Assembly: GCA_045640165.1 (NCBI GenBank)
Contig: JAZUEK010000080.1
Location: 1 to 61,761 of the forward strand
From: RGIG426 sp045640165
GTDB lineage: Bacteria; Bacillota; Clostridia; Oscillospirales; Acutalibacteraceae
DNA: 61,761 bases
Reading direction: 5' to 3'
The position numbers and the translations under genes were made by a program. Below, in pieces: positions 25,469 through 34,219 of the stretch (positions within the stretch are counted from its first letter, which is position 1; each line of letters begins with the position of its first letter). The notes below the pieces were generated by a model. The model worked only from the letters and a program-made list of their open reading frames with translations. It was not told the origin of the DNA and ran no database searches.

Positions 25469-27792
25469 CTCAACAAAAAATTCGCGTCAGCGATCTCGCC
25501 AAAGATTTCGGCGTTGCTAACAAGGTGATTATCGACCTGTTGGCAAAATACGTAGAGCCCGCCAAAAAGACCAACAGCGTGCTCGAAGAAGACGAACTGG
25601 ATTTGGTATTCGAGGGATTGTCCGTCGATTTTGCGCCGGAAAACCTCGACGCCTACTTTGCCACTGCCAACGAGCCGAAGCCGGAAAAACCGCAGGCGGA
25701 AAAACCGGCGGAGAAAAAAGCCGAGGACAAACCGGTCGCTCCGGCGATGAACGGTATGACCACCGGCAACCAGAAAAAAGCCGACAAACCGGCAGCTCCG
25801 GCCGCGCCGAAGGTGCAAAAAGAACGCCGCACGGTGGACACCCGTTCGGCGCAGGTGGATATCGGCAAATACGACGAGCGTTTTGACCGTATGGCGCAAA
25901 GTTCGTCCCAGTTCCGCGGCGGCGATTCCGTGAAAAAGCAAAAAATCAATCAAAAATCGCAACAGTATAAAAAACCGCAGAAAGCCCGTCGCGAGACCGA
26001 GGCCGAGCGTATGAAACGTATTGAGCAAGAGCGTCAGAAGAAACATCTGACCATCAAAGTCGGCGATACCATCACCGTCGGCGAACTTGCCAACCGTCTG
26101 AAAGCCACCGCCGGTGAAGTAATCAAAAAATTGATGATGCTCGGTATGATGGTGTCGGTCAACGAGGAAATCGACTTCGATACCGCGTTCCTCGTGGCGG
26201 AAGAATTCCACGCCAAAGTGGAAAAAGAAGTGGTCGTGACCATCGAAGAGCGCATCATCGACGACAGCGACGACGACGAGGGCAACCTCTCGCCTCGCGA
26301 CCCGGTTGTGGTGGATATGGGTCACGTTGACCACGGTAAAACCTCGATTCTCGACTATATCCGTAAGAGTAACGTTACGTCCGGCGAGGCCGGCGGTATC
26401 ACCCAGCACATCGGTGCCTATCGCGCCAACTGCAACGGGCAAACCATCACCTTCCTCGACACTCCGGGCCACGCGGCGTTTACCTCGATGCGTGCGCGCG
26501 GCGCGCAAATCACCGACATCGCCATCTTGGTGGTCGCGGCGGACGACGGCATTATGCCGCAGACCGTTGAAGCCATCAACCACGCGAAAGCCGCCGGCGT
26601 GTCGGTCATCGTGGCCATCAACAAAATGGATAAACCCGAAGCCAACCCCGACCGCGTAATGCAGCAACTCACCGAGTATGAACTCGTTCCCGAAGAGTGG
26701 GGCGGCGACGTGATCTGCGTGCCGGTATCCGCTCACACCGGTATGGGCATTGACAAACTGCTCGAAACCGTGTTGCTCGTCGCCGAAATGGCAGAGCTCA
26801 AAGCCAACCCCGACCGCGCCGCCAAAGGTACGGTTGTGGAAGCGCGCCTCGATAAAGGCCGCGGCCCGATTGCGACCATTCTCGTGCAAAACGGTACGCT
26901 CCACTCCGGCGACATCGTGGTAGCCGGCGCGGCGGTCGGCCGTGTGCGCGCCATGGTGGACGAAAACGGCAACAAAATCAACGAAGCCGGCCCGTCCGTC
27001 CCGGTCGAAATTATGGGTCTCGACAGCGTGCCGACCTCCGGCGACGTCGTCAACGCCGTTACCGACGAGCATTTGGCGCGTGAACTCGTGGAACAGCGCA
27101 AACAGATTGCCAAAGAGGAAGAGTTCAGCCGCTATAAGAAAGTTACCCTCGAAAACCTCTTCGACCAACTGAAAGAGGGCGAGATGAAAGAACTCAAAGT
27201 CATCGTCAAAGCCGACGTGCAGGGTTCGGTGGAAGCCGTTACCCAGTCGCTCGAAAAAATCGGCGAAGAAGACGTGCGCGTGCGCGTGATTCACGGTGCG
27301 GTGGGTGCTGTCAACGAGAGCGACGTGATGCTCGCCGACGCGTCCAACGCCATCATCGTCGGCTTCAACGTCCGTCCTGAGCCGCTCGCGGTGGAAGCCG
27401 CCGAGCGCGCCGAAGTGGATATGCGTATGTACCGCATCATCTACGACTGCATCGAGGAAATCACCACCGCTATGAAAGGTATGCTCGCGCCGAAAACGCG
27501 CGAGGTGCTCCATGGCCGCGTGGAAGTGCGCCAAGTGTACCGCATTTCCGGTGTCGGCGCGGTGGCCGGTTGCTACGTCACGGACGGCAAAATCTGCCGC
27601 AACGACCTCATTCGCGTGGTGCGTGACGGTATCATCATCGCGGACGACAAAATGTCCTCCCTCAAACGCTTCAAGGACGACCAAAAAGAAGTTATGCAGG
27701 GCTACGAATGCGGTGTCAGCCTCGAAAAATTTGCCGACGTCAAAGAGGGCGACATCTACGAGTCCTATATCATTGAGGAATACCGCGACTAA
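25465..27792 (+). CDS. infB: Translation initiation factor IF-2
   Basis: GTPase that brings fMet-tRNA to the 30S subunit and promotes subunit joining. The 775 residues start with an IF2-N domain (KIRVSDLAKDFGVANKVIIDLL), then a Lys/Glu/Pro/Ala-rich linker (about 70-190), a second IF2-N motif (ITVGELANRLKATAGEVIKKLMMLG), the G domain with G1 GHVDHGKTS, DTPGHAAF (G3) and NKMD (G4), and then domains II-IV ending in the fMet-tRNA-binding C2 barrel (VRQVYRISGVGAVAGCYVTDG). It begins inside the ylxQ stop codon with GGAGG upstream, so it is translationally coupled. Confidence 0.97.
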   Translation: MTQQKIRVSDLAKDFGVANKVIIDLLAKYVEPAKKTNSVLEEDELDLVFEGLSVDFAPENLDAYFATANEPKPEKPQAEKPAEKKAEDKPVAPAMNGMTTGNQKKADKPAAPAAPKVQKERRTVDTRSAQVDIGKYDERFDRMAQSSSQFRGGDSVKKQKINQKSQQYKKPQKARRETEAERMKRIEQERQKKHLTIKVGDTITVGELANRLKATAGEVIKKLMMLGMMVSVNEEIDFDTAFLVAEEFHAKVEKEVVVTIEERIIDDSDDDEGNLSPRDPVVVDMGHVDHGKTSILDYIRKSNVTSGEAGGITQHIGAYRANCNGQTITFLDTPGHAAFTSMRARGAQITDIAILVVAADDGIMPQTVEAINHAKAAGVSVIVAINKMDKPEANPDRVMQQLTEYELVPEEWGGDVICVPVSAHTGMGIDKLLETVLLVAEMAELKANPDRAAKGTVVEARLDKGRGPIATILVQNGTLHSGDIVVAGAAVGRVRAMVDENGNKINEAGPSVPVEIMGLDSVPTSGDVVNAVTDEHLARELVEQRKQIAKEEEFSRYKKVTLENLFDQLKEGEMKELKVIVKADVQGSVEAVTQSLEKIGEEDVRVRVIHGAVGAVNESDVMLADASNAIIVGFNVRPEPLAVEAAERAEVDMRMYRIIYDCIEEITTAMKGMLAPKTREVLHGRVEVRQVYRISGVGAVAGCYVTDGKICRNDLIRVVRDGIIIADDKMSSLKRFKDDQKEVMQGYECGVSLEKFADVKEGDIYESYIIEEYRD

Positions 27793-27830
27793 ATCGCTGT
27801 GTTCCGTGTTCCCAAAAAGGAGGGATTGCG

Positions 27831-28187
27831 ATGGCAGGCTATCGTGTCCATCGACAAAGTGAAGACATCGCACGGGAGCTGACCGCCATTTTGCGAACGG
27901 TCAAAGACCCCCGTGTGCAAGACAGTATGTTAAGCATCGTGCGCGTGGACGTGTCGAACGACTTGTCCTACGCCACGGTGTACGTCAGCGCGCTTTCCGG
28001 CATGGAAGCCGCCAAAAACGCGGTAGAAGGCTTAAAATCTGCCGCCGGCTATATGCGGTCGAGTCTCGGCTCGGCGCTCAAACTGCGCCACGTGCCGGAA
28101 CTGCGCTTTGTGCCGGACGATTCCATCGCCTACAGCGCGCACATCAACGAAACTCTGCAATCTCTGAAAAAGGAGGATGCAACGTGA
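27831..28187 (+). CDS. rbfA: 30S ribosome-binding factor RbfA
   Basis: Single KH-like domain protein of 118 residues needed for late 16S 5'-end maturation and cold growth. Family landmarks are YRVHRQSEDIARELTAIL at the N-terminus, VKDPRVQDSMLSIVRVDVSNDLSYATVYVS (about 24-53), and the RNA-contact end LKLRHVPELRFVPDDSIAYSAHI. GGAGGGATTGCG precedes the ATG. The last codons overlap the GTGA start of the next gene. Confidence 0.96.
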   Translation: MAGYRVHRQSEDIARELTAILRTVKDPRVQDSMLSIVRVDVSNDLSYATVYVSALSGMEAAKNAVEGLKSAAGYMRSSLGSALKLRHVPELRFVPDDSIAYSAHINETLQSLKKEDAT

Positions 28188-29188
28188 ACAAAATCAATCC
28201 TGCGTGTAAAGACGTGGATTTGGCCCGTGCCTGCGAGATTCTTAAATCCGCAGACGATTGGCTGATTTTGACCCACCAATATCCCGACGGTGACACGCTC
28301 GGCAGCGCGTATGCGCTCGGCGAAGCGTTGCAACTGCTCGGCAAAAAGGTGCGTGTCGTCTGCTCGGACGTCATTCCGGGCAAATACGCCTATATCACCG
28401 AGGCCGCCAAGTGGGACGATTTCACTCCCTCTCACTACTGCGCGGTGGACGTGGCGGATCCGCGCCTGCTCGGCGAAGAACTCGAAGCGTACGCGATGCT
28501 CGTTGAACTGTGCATCGACCACCACGCTTCCAACACCTATTACGCCGAAAACCTGCTGTATAAAGACTACGCCGCCACCGCGATGCTCGTCTATGAGATT
28601 ATCAAAGAACTCGGCGTAGAACTCACCCCGGCGATTGCGGAAGCGCTGTATACCGGTATGGCGACCGACACCGGCTGCTTCCGTTACAGCAATACCGACG
28701 CGCTGTGCCACCGCATGGCGGCGGATATGCTGGACGTGGGCATCCGCTCGGATTACATCAACCGTGTTATGTTCGATATCAAATCCCGTCGCCGTATGGA
28801 ACTGGAGCGGATGGCGCTCGCCGCCATTCACTTTGAGTGGGACGGCCGCTGTGCCGTGATGCCGCTGACGGTGGATATGATTAAAAACTCGGGCGCACTC
28901 GAAAACGATATGGAGGGTCTCGCCTCTATTCCCCGTGAAATCGAGGGCGTTTGGGTGGGCGCAACACTCCGCGAAATCGACGAAAACCGCTTCAAAATCA
29001 GTATGCGCACCGGCTCGAAAGCCCACGCCTGCGACATCTGCACCTTGCTCGGCGGCGGCGGTCACGCCGCGGCGGCAGGTTGCACGCTGACGGGCGAACT
29101 TTCCGACGTGCTCGCCCGTGTGTTGGATGCGGTGAAAACCGCCGTGCCGCAAATTGAAGTCGGCGACGGCGACGAATCTCCCGTATGA
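28184..29188 (+). CDS. nrnA: DHH-DHHA1 phosphoesterase, NrnA-type oligoribonuclease/pAp phosphatase
   Basis: Degrades 2-5 nt RNA fragments and dephosphorylates 3'-phosphoadenosine 5'-phosphate in characterised relatives. The 334 residues contain the DHH catalytic motifs HQYPDGDTLGS (H31, D35, D37), CAVDVAD (about 86-92), the DHH triad at 112-114 (CIDHHASN) and ATDTGCFRYSNT, then a DHHA1 domain with GGGGHAAAAG near 300. The start is GTG in a GTGA overlap with rbfA, with AAGGAGG upstream. The rbfA-nrnA-truB order is conserved in Clostridia. Confidence 0.93.
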   Translation: MNKINPACKDVDLARACEILKSADDWLILTHQYPDGDTLGSAYALGEALQLLGKKVRVVCSDVIPGKYAYITEAAKWDDFTPSHYCAVDVADPRLLGEELEAYAMLVELCIDHHASNTYYAENLLYKDYAATAMLVYEIIKELGVELTPAIAEALYTGMATDTGCFRYSNTDALCHRMAADMLDVGIRSDYINRVMFDIKSRRRMELERMALAAIHFEWDGRCAVMPLTVDMIKNSGALENDMEGLASIPREIEGVWVGATLREIDENRFKISMRTGSKAHACDICTLLGGGGHAAAAGCTLTGELSDVLARVLDAVKTAVPQIEVGDGDESPV

Positions 29189-30087
29189 GCGGCGAGCCGC
29201 TTCACGGCGTGTTTTGTCTTGAAAAACCCGCCGAAATGACCTCGTTTCTCTGCTGTGCCGTTATGCGCGGCGTATTGCACCAAAAGAAAATCGGCCACGC
29301 CGGAACGCTCGACCCGATGGCGACGGGCGTACTCCCCATTCTGTGCGGCAACGCCACCAAGGCGATGGACATTCTCCCCTGCGGCGATAAACGCTATCGC
29401 GCCGGCTTTCGCCTCGGCGTAACAAGCGACACGCAGGATGCTTGGGGCAACGTCACCAAAACGGGAACTTCGGCGTTTCCGTCTGCCGCGCTGGTGGAAG
29501 CCGCACTTGCACCGCTTCGCGGCGAGATTTTGCAAGTGCCGCCGATGACCTCGGCGCTTAAAAAAGACGGCGTGCGGCTGTATGAACTGGCGCGCAAAGG
29601 CGTGGAAATCGAACGAGAGCCGCGCCCTGTGACCGTCTATGAACTGACGCTCGTCTCCTACGACGAGCAAACCGGCGAGGGCGTGCTCGACTGCTTTGTA
29701 TCCAAAGGCACCTACGTGCGCACGCTCTGCCACGATGTAGGACAAGCACTCGGTTGCGGTGCCGTCATGACCTCACTGTGCCGCACGATGGCGGCCGGCT
29801 ACTCACTTGCCGACTGTGTGTCGCTCGAACGCGCCAAAGCGATGAGCGCCGACGAACTGCGTGCCCACTTAAAACCAACCGAAACCGTCTTTTTGCCCTA
29901 CCCTGCCGTTACGGTAACTGAAGCGCAGGCGGTTCGTTTCCAAAACGGCGGCGCGCTTTCGCTTGACCGCCTGCAAACGGACGTCACCGCCACCGTGCGC
30001 GTCAAAGCGCCAAACGGCGCGTTTTTGGGACTGGGCGAGCCGCGCGACGGCGAACTGAAAGTCTATAAACTGTTTCCCTCCGCCTGA
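29185..30087 (+). CDS. truB: tRNA pseudouridine-55 synthase
   Basis: Converts U55 in the T-loop of tRNAs to pseudouridine. The catalytic Asp43 lies in GHAGTLDPMATGVLPI; GDKRYRAGFRLGVTSDTQDAWG and QVPPMTSALKKDGVRLYELAR are the usual substrate-loop motifs, followed by CSKGTYVRTLCHDVG (about 171-185) and a small C-terminal domain. At 300 residues it is typical. It begins in an ATGA overlap with nrnA. Confidence 0.96.
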   Translation: MSGEPLHGVFCLEKPAEMTSFLCCAVMRGVLHQKKIGHAGTLDPMATGVLPILCGNATKAMDILPCGDKRYRAGFRLGVTSDTQDAWGNVTKTGTSAFPSAALVEAALAPLRGEILQVPPMTSALKKDGVRLYELARKGVEIEREPRPVTVYELTLVSYDEQTGEGVLDCFVSKGTYVRTLCHDVGQALGCGAVMTSLCRTMAAGYSLADCVSLERAKAMSADELRAHLKPTETVFLPYPAVTVTEAQAVRFQNGGALSLDRLQTDVTATVRVKAPNGAFLGLGEPRDGELKVYKLFPSA

Positions 30088-30115
30088 CGGAGAGAACGGA
30101 AAGGGGAAATCGGAC

Positions 30116-31708
30116 TTGCAACTGCACATACTAAAGAATACCGACGCCCGATTCTCCCCGAATCCTCGCGCGGTAGCGTTGGGACTTTTTGACGGAGTGC
30201 ACATCGGCCACCGTGCCGTGCTCGCCGAAATTTTGGACGTGGAGGGGCTCACCCCCACCGTATTCACCTTTTCGGATGAACGGTCACTCCCCAAAAATGC
30301 CGCACGGTTGCAAACGCTTGCCGACCGATGCGATTTCATTGAAAAAATCGGCGCGGAAGAACTGATTTTAGCGGATTTTTCCGCCGTTTGCGCTCTGTCT
30401 CCTGCCGATTTTGTTAAAACGATTCTCAAAGACCAATTAAACGCCCGTCTCGTCTCTTGCGGCGAAAATTTCCGCTTCGGAAGCGGCGGTACGGGCGACG
30501 TTGCGTTGCTTAAAACCCTCTGTGAGGCAGAAGGCATCCGCGTGGTGGTCGCCGACACCGTGCTTTGCGACGGCGAAGCGGTCAGTTCCACGCGCATTCG
30601 TGCCGCTCTTGCCGACGGCGACGTTGTCACCGCCAACCGTCTGCTCGGTCATTCCTTTTCGCTGACCGGAACGGTGGAACACGGCTTCGGCCGCGGCGAA
30701 ACGCTCGGCTTCCCCACCGCCAACCTCGCTTTGCGCGACGGTTTTGCCATACCGCGCCGCGGCGTGTATCTTTCGGCGGTGGAACTTGATGGCAACGTCT
30801 ACTCCGCATTGACCAATATCGGCTGCCGTCCCACGTTCGGACAAGCCGCGCCGCTTTGCGAAACCACAATTTTCGACTACTCCGGCGATTTGTACGGAAA
30901 AGACCTGCGCGTCTCCCTCGTCCGCTTTTTGCGAGAGGAACGCGCGTTCTCGTCGGAAGAAGATTTGAAAGCCCAAATCGAGCGTGACAAAGAAACCGCA
31001 AAAAAACACCTTGCTCCCTCGGGCAAAGTGAAAGCGGTGCTGTTTGATTTTGACGATACGCTCCAAAGTCGTCCGGCGGCGTACAAGCGCTATGCCGACC
31101 GCTTTGTAAAGCGCCATTTTCCCGATTTACCAAAAGAAGAACAAGAGCGCCGCTCCCTCGAGATGTGGCATCGCAACGGCGACGGCCACGCCCACGTGAA
31201 CGGCTCGAAATATATTCCCTATCCCGTTTATTTCCAGGAACTCATCGACCTGTGGGGTTGGCAAAATCCGCCCACGATTGACGAACTCACCGCCGAATGC
31301 CGTCAGGTGCTCGCAAGCGAAACGGTGCTGTTCCCCGATGCCGCGCCCACGCTCGAAACCTTGCGGCAAAAAGGTGTGCTCGTCGGGCTCATCACCAACG
31401 GCTACAGCTCGATGCAGGGCAGAAAACTGGATATTTCCGGTCTCCGTCCGCTCCTCGACTTATCGGTCGTTTCGGGCGACGAGGGCATTCGCAAACCCGA
31501 CCCCGAAATCTTCCGCCGTGCCGCCGCGCGTCTCGGCGTTTCGCCTGCCGACTGCGTGTACGTCGGTGACCATCCCTACTACGATTTGTCCGGCGCCACC
31601 GAAGCCGGTATGCGCGTTGTGTACGTCGATGCGTTCTCGTTGCATTTGGCAACCGACGTACCGACGGTGACGTCTGTTTCAGAGATTCCCGAAATTCTTA
31701 ATCTGTAA
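30116..31708 (+). CDS. ribF: Riboflavin kinase/FAD synthetase fused to a HAD phosphatase
   Basis: Residues 1-300 are a full RibF: the nucleotidyltransferase with GLFDGVHIGH (23-32), CGENFRFGSGGTGDV and SSTRIR, then the kinase barrel with GRGETLGFPTANL (192-204) and TNIGCRPTFG. These make FMN and FAD from riboflavin. Directly after, residues 305-530 form a HAD hydrolase of subfamily I with a helical cap: nucleophile DFDDT (311-315), ITNGYSS (426-432), Lys460 in GIRKPDPEIF, and GDHPYYD (484-490). RibF usually ends near 300, so this is a true in-frame fusion. The partner may be the phosphatase acting on a riboflavin precursor or on FMN; that is inference. TTG start after AAAGGGG. Confidence 0.93.
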   Translation: MQLHILKNTDARFSPNPRAVALGLFDGVHIGHRAVLAEILDVEGLTPTVFTFSDERSLPKNAARLQTLADRCDFIEKIGAEELILADFSAVCALSPADFVKTILKDQLNARLVSCGENFRFGSGGTGDVALLKTLCEAEGIRVVVADTVLCDGEAVSSTRIRAALADGDVVTANRLLGHSFSLTGTVEHGFGRGETLGFPTANLALRDGFAIPRRGVYLSAVELDGNVYSALTNIGCRPTFGQAAPLCETTIFDYSGDLYGKDLRVSLVRFLREERAFSSEEDLKAQIERDKETAKKHLAPSGKVKAVLFDFDDTLQSRPAAYKRYADRFVKRHFPDLPKEEQERRSLEMWHRNGDGHAHVNGSKYIPYPVYFQELIDLWGWQNPPTIDELTAECRQVLASETVLFPDAAPTLETLRQKGVLVGLITNGYSSMQGRKLDISGLRPLLDLSVVSGDEGIRKPDPEIFRRAAARLGVSPADCVYVGDHPYYDLSGATEAGMRVVYVDAFSLHLATDVPTVTSVSEIPEILNL

Positions 31709-31722
31709 GGAGTGTGTACGTT

Positions 31723-32367
31723 ATGCAGATTTCTCCCTCGATTCTCACCTGCGACTACGCTAAAATGGGCGAAGAACTGAAATTCGTCGAGCAAGCCGGC
31801 GTGGATATGGTCCACCTCGACGTGATGGACGGTGTGTTCGTCCCGAACCTCAGTTTCGGACCGCCGGTCATCAAGCGCCTGCGCCCCGTGACCGACCTGC
31901 CGTTTGACGTGCACCTGATGATGCAATATCCCGACCACCTTGTGGACGCGTTTATTGACGCCGGCGCGGATATCGTCAACTTCCATATCGAAAGCGACGC
32001 GCCGATTGCCGACACGATTGCCCACATCAAAGAACGCGGCAAAAAAGCGGCGCTGACCATTAAACCGAAAACGCCGGTCGAAGACGTGTTCCCCTATCTC
32101 GACGATGTGGCGCTTGTTCTGATTATGACGGTGGAACCCGGCTTCGGCGGTCAACATTTTATGCCCGATATGCTCCCGAAAGTGGAAGCCCTCGTCAAAG
32201 AGCGCGAGCGCCGCGGTCTCGATTTCGTCATTGAAATCGACGGCGGTGTCAACCGCGACACCGCCAAAGCCTGCGCTGACGCCGGATGCGACGTTGTCGT
32301 GGTGGGAAGCGCGTTTTTCAACGACGCCGACGCCGCAGATTTAACGCGCTTCGTTCAGTCGCTCTAA
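31723..32367 (+). CDS. rpe: Ribulose-phosphate 3-epimerase
   Basis: Interconverts ribulose 5-phosphate and xylulose 5-phosphate in the pentose phosphate pathway. The 214-residue TIM barrel carries ISPSILTCDYAKMG, metal ligands in HLDVMDGVFVPNLSFGP (about 33-49) and DVHLMMQYP, the phosphate motif MTVEPGFGGQHFMP near 138-151, and EIDGGVN near 173. ATG at 31723 has AAGGAG 10 bases upstream; a GTG at 31714 touches that site. End of the rimP-to-rpe run. Its 3' end overlaps the convergent MecA-like gene by 27 bp. Confidence 0.96.
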   Translation: MQISPSILTCDYAKMGEELKFVEQAGVDMVHLDVMDGVFVPNLSFGPPVIKRLRPVTDLPFDVHLMMQYPDHLVDAFIDAGADIVNFHIESDAPIADTIAHIKERGKKAALTIKPKTPVEDVFPYLDDVALVLIMTVEPGFGGQHFMPDMLPKVEALVKERERRGLDFVIEIDGGVNRDTAKACADAGCDVVVVGSAFFNDADAADLTRFVQSL

Positions 32368-32883
32368 CGCATCGCCGCGATACGTACACCGGCCGTGCTC
32401 TTCCAAATACGCCGCAAAAACCGCGCCGTGCCGAACAGAGCACTCCCATTCCGATAAAAGTGTCGCCGTCTGCTCCTCCCGTTCACCAACGGGATACAGC
32501 ACAAGCCATAGCCGATTTTCGGTCGTATACAAGTCGCTCGCCATCGGCAACAGCGACGCCGCCGCACTCGAAAACGAAAACAAATCGTCGGCGGTTTCAA
32601 AGGCGGCGCAAAGCGGAACTCCCGTTTTGCCGATAATCGACTGCCGCTCCCGTTCCTGCGAAAACAGCAAAAAACAGCCGCCCTCCACGGGGAACACTTC
32701 GGCTACTACGCCGTCGTCAAACAACGATTCCCCCTCGGATACGGCGACCAAAATCGCAGACAGAAGCGCCCGGGCGCAGGGTGACCGCCCGTCTAACCGT
32801 TCGAACGATAGTCCCCATTCGCGCAATTCTTCATCACTTAAAAACACACGGTAACATCCGTTACCGAGCCGTTCCCGCTCCAC
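32341..32883 (-). CDS. MecA-like adaptor protein
   Basis: The N-terminus MERERLGNGCYRVFLSDEEL followed by REWGLSFERLDGRS resembles the MecA/YpbH family, in which a roughly 80-residue N-terminal domain captures substrates (such as ComK) and the C-terminal domain docks on ClpC. At 180 residues it is slightly short; the C-terminal half (TADDLFSFSSAAASLLP; LYTTENRLWLVLYP) also fits the MecA C-domain pattern. GTG at 32883 is preferred over GTG at 32892 because the latter overlaps the AGAGGGGG ribosome site. The 3' end overlaps rpe, which is convergent. Similarity is judged by eye and is moderate. Confidence 0.65.
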   Translation of the reverse strand: MERERLGNGCYRVFLSDEELREWGLSFERLDGRSPCARALLSAILVAVSEGESLFDDGVVAEVFPVEGGCFLLFSQERERQSIIGKTGVPLCAAFETADDLFSFSSAAASLLPMASDLYTTENRLWLVLYPVGEREEQTATLLSEWECSVRHGAVFAAYLEEHGRCTYRGDALERLNEAR

Positions 32884-32903
32884 GGTGCTCACCCCCTCTT
32901 TTC

Positions 32904-32932
32904 ATTCTATGTGCGTGCCGCCGCTTTTGCAA
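32904..32932 (-). promoter_or_regulatory. Promoter for the MecA-like gene, sharing its -35 with a possible rnf promoter
   Basis: On the minus strand TTGCAA (32927-32932), 17 bp, TAGAAT (32904-32909). TTGCAA is its own reverse complement; on the plus strand it is followed 17 bp later by the weaker TACTCT (32950-32955), upstream of rnfC. Confidence 0.6.
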
Positions 32933-32974
32933 GCGGGAATGGATGGAAATACTCTTCGAAAAGGAGGTGTCGTT

Positions 32975-34219
32975 ATGTCCGTAACCTATCCGCAATACGC
33001 GCTCTCGTTCCCCTCGGAAAAAGAGCCTGCCGCCAGTTTGCCGACGCTTGAACTATGTCAAATGCCAAAACTGTTGTTGCCGCTGAGCGCAAACGGACAG
33101 CAACGCACACCTTTGGTGGAAACCTACGACACGGTGGCGCGCGGTCAAGTGCTGACCGACGGAGCAACGCCTTTGTATGCTCCCGTTCCCGGTGTCATCG
33201 CCGACGTGCATACGTTAGCGCATCCCGTGCACGGTGAAACCGACTATTTGGAACTGGATGCCCTCTCTCTTGCGGAAGAAGATTCCACGCCTGCCGACGT
33301 GTTTGCCCTCTCTTCCGAGGAAATTTTGACCGCCTGCCGCCAAGCCCACGTGGTGGACGAGTTAGACGGCGCAGAATTGGCTGACAAGTTGATTGCCTTT
33401 ACAGAAAGCAACGAACCTTTCTTGGTGGCCGACGCGGTGGAAGACCAGCCGTTCGGCTCGGCAGCCTTGGCCACTCTTCGCCAAAACGGTGCGTTGTGCG
33501 CCGACGGACTTATGTTGGCCGCCAAAGTTGTGGGTGCCGCGGACTACGCCGTGGTATTGCGCGCAGAAAACGCCGCCTATAAAGAAATTCAATCCGTTCT
33601 CCCGAAAGGGCGGCTGTTGCGCGACCGCAAAGATACCTATCCGCATAAAATCCAAAAGAAAGGCCGCCCCGTCGCCCGTATCGGCGTGCAGGCGTGTCTT
33701 GCACTGTATCGTGCGTGCGCGTTCGGCGAGCCGCACGGCTTCGCTACTGTCACCGTAGCAGGAAGCGCCGTATCGCTCCCTGCCAACGTGCACGTGCCGT
33801 TCGGCACACCGCTTTCGGAAGTGTTTTCGCTGTGTGGTCTCATCGACGAACCGGCCTACTACGTCTTGGGCGACAGTTTCACCGGCGTCGCCGTTCCCTC
33901 GGATGCGTTTCCGATTTTACCGGGAACGACCTGCGTTTTGGCGGTGCTAAAAGAAAAACAGCCCACCGTTCACGCCTGCATCGGCTGCGGACGGTGCGCC
34001 TCCGTGTGTCACAAGCACCTGTTGCCCTATGAAATCGCACGACGGGTGGAAAATCTGCAATTTGCTAAATTGCCGTCTCTTTCGGTCGCCGATTGCGACG
34101 GATGTAACGCCTGCTCGGTCGTTTGCCCTGCCAACCGTCCGGTGGCATCGCTCGTCGCGCAGGGAATCGAAGAGAATCGCCGCGTTTTAATCAGTTGGGG
34201 GGTGCACGACTATGAATAA
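32975..34219 (+). CDS. RnfC-like subunit with two [4Fe-4S] motifs
   Basis: In Rnf complexes RnfC is the NADH-oxidising, FMN- and Fe-S-binding subunit on the cytoplasmic side. Here 414 residues contain the N-terminal barrel-like part (about 45-85, VETYDTVARGQVLTD then PVPGVIADVH), a central nucleotide-binding region with the SLBB-like stretch SLPANVHVPFGTPLSEV, and two complete clusters near the C-terminus: C335, C338, C341, C345 (CIGCGRCASVCHKHLLP) and C374, C377, C380, C384 (CDGCNACSVVCPANRP). The usual N-terminal GGxHPP segment is not recognisable, so it is a divergent member. AAGGAGG precedes the ATG. It overlaps rnfD by 8 bp. Confidence 0.85.
   Translation: MSVTYPQYALSFPSEKEPAASLPTLELCQMPKLLLPLSANGQQRTPLVETYDTVARGQVLTDGATPLYAPVPGVIADVHTLAHPVHGETDYLELDALSLAEEDSTPADVFALSSEEILTACRQAHVVDELDGAELADKLIAFTESNEPFLVADAVEDQPFGSAALATLRQNGALCADGLMLAAKVVGAADYAVVLRAENAAYKEIQSVLPKGRLLRDRKDTYPHKIQKKGRPVARIGVQACLALYRACAFGEPHGFATVTVAGSAVSLPANVHVPFGTPLSEVFSLCGLIDEPAYYVLGDSFTGVAVPSDAFPILPGTTCVLAVLKEKQPTVHACIGCGRCASVCHKHLLPYEIARRVENLQFAKLPSLSVADCDGCNACSVVCPANRPVASLVAQGIEENRRVLISWGVHDYE

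Noticed and set aside
25435..27873. 812-codon open frame on the minus strand opposite infB
   Set aside because: Antisense shadow of IF-2; the His/Phe/Val/Asp-rich product has no family resemblance and would run through the ylxQ and rbfA starts.
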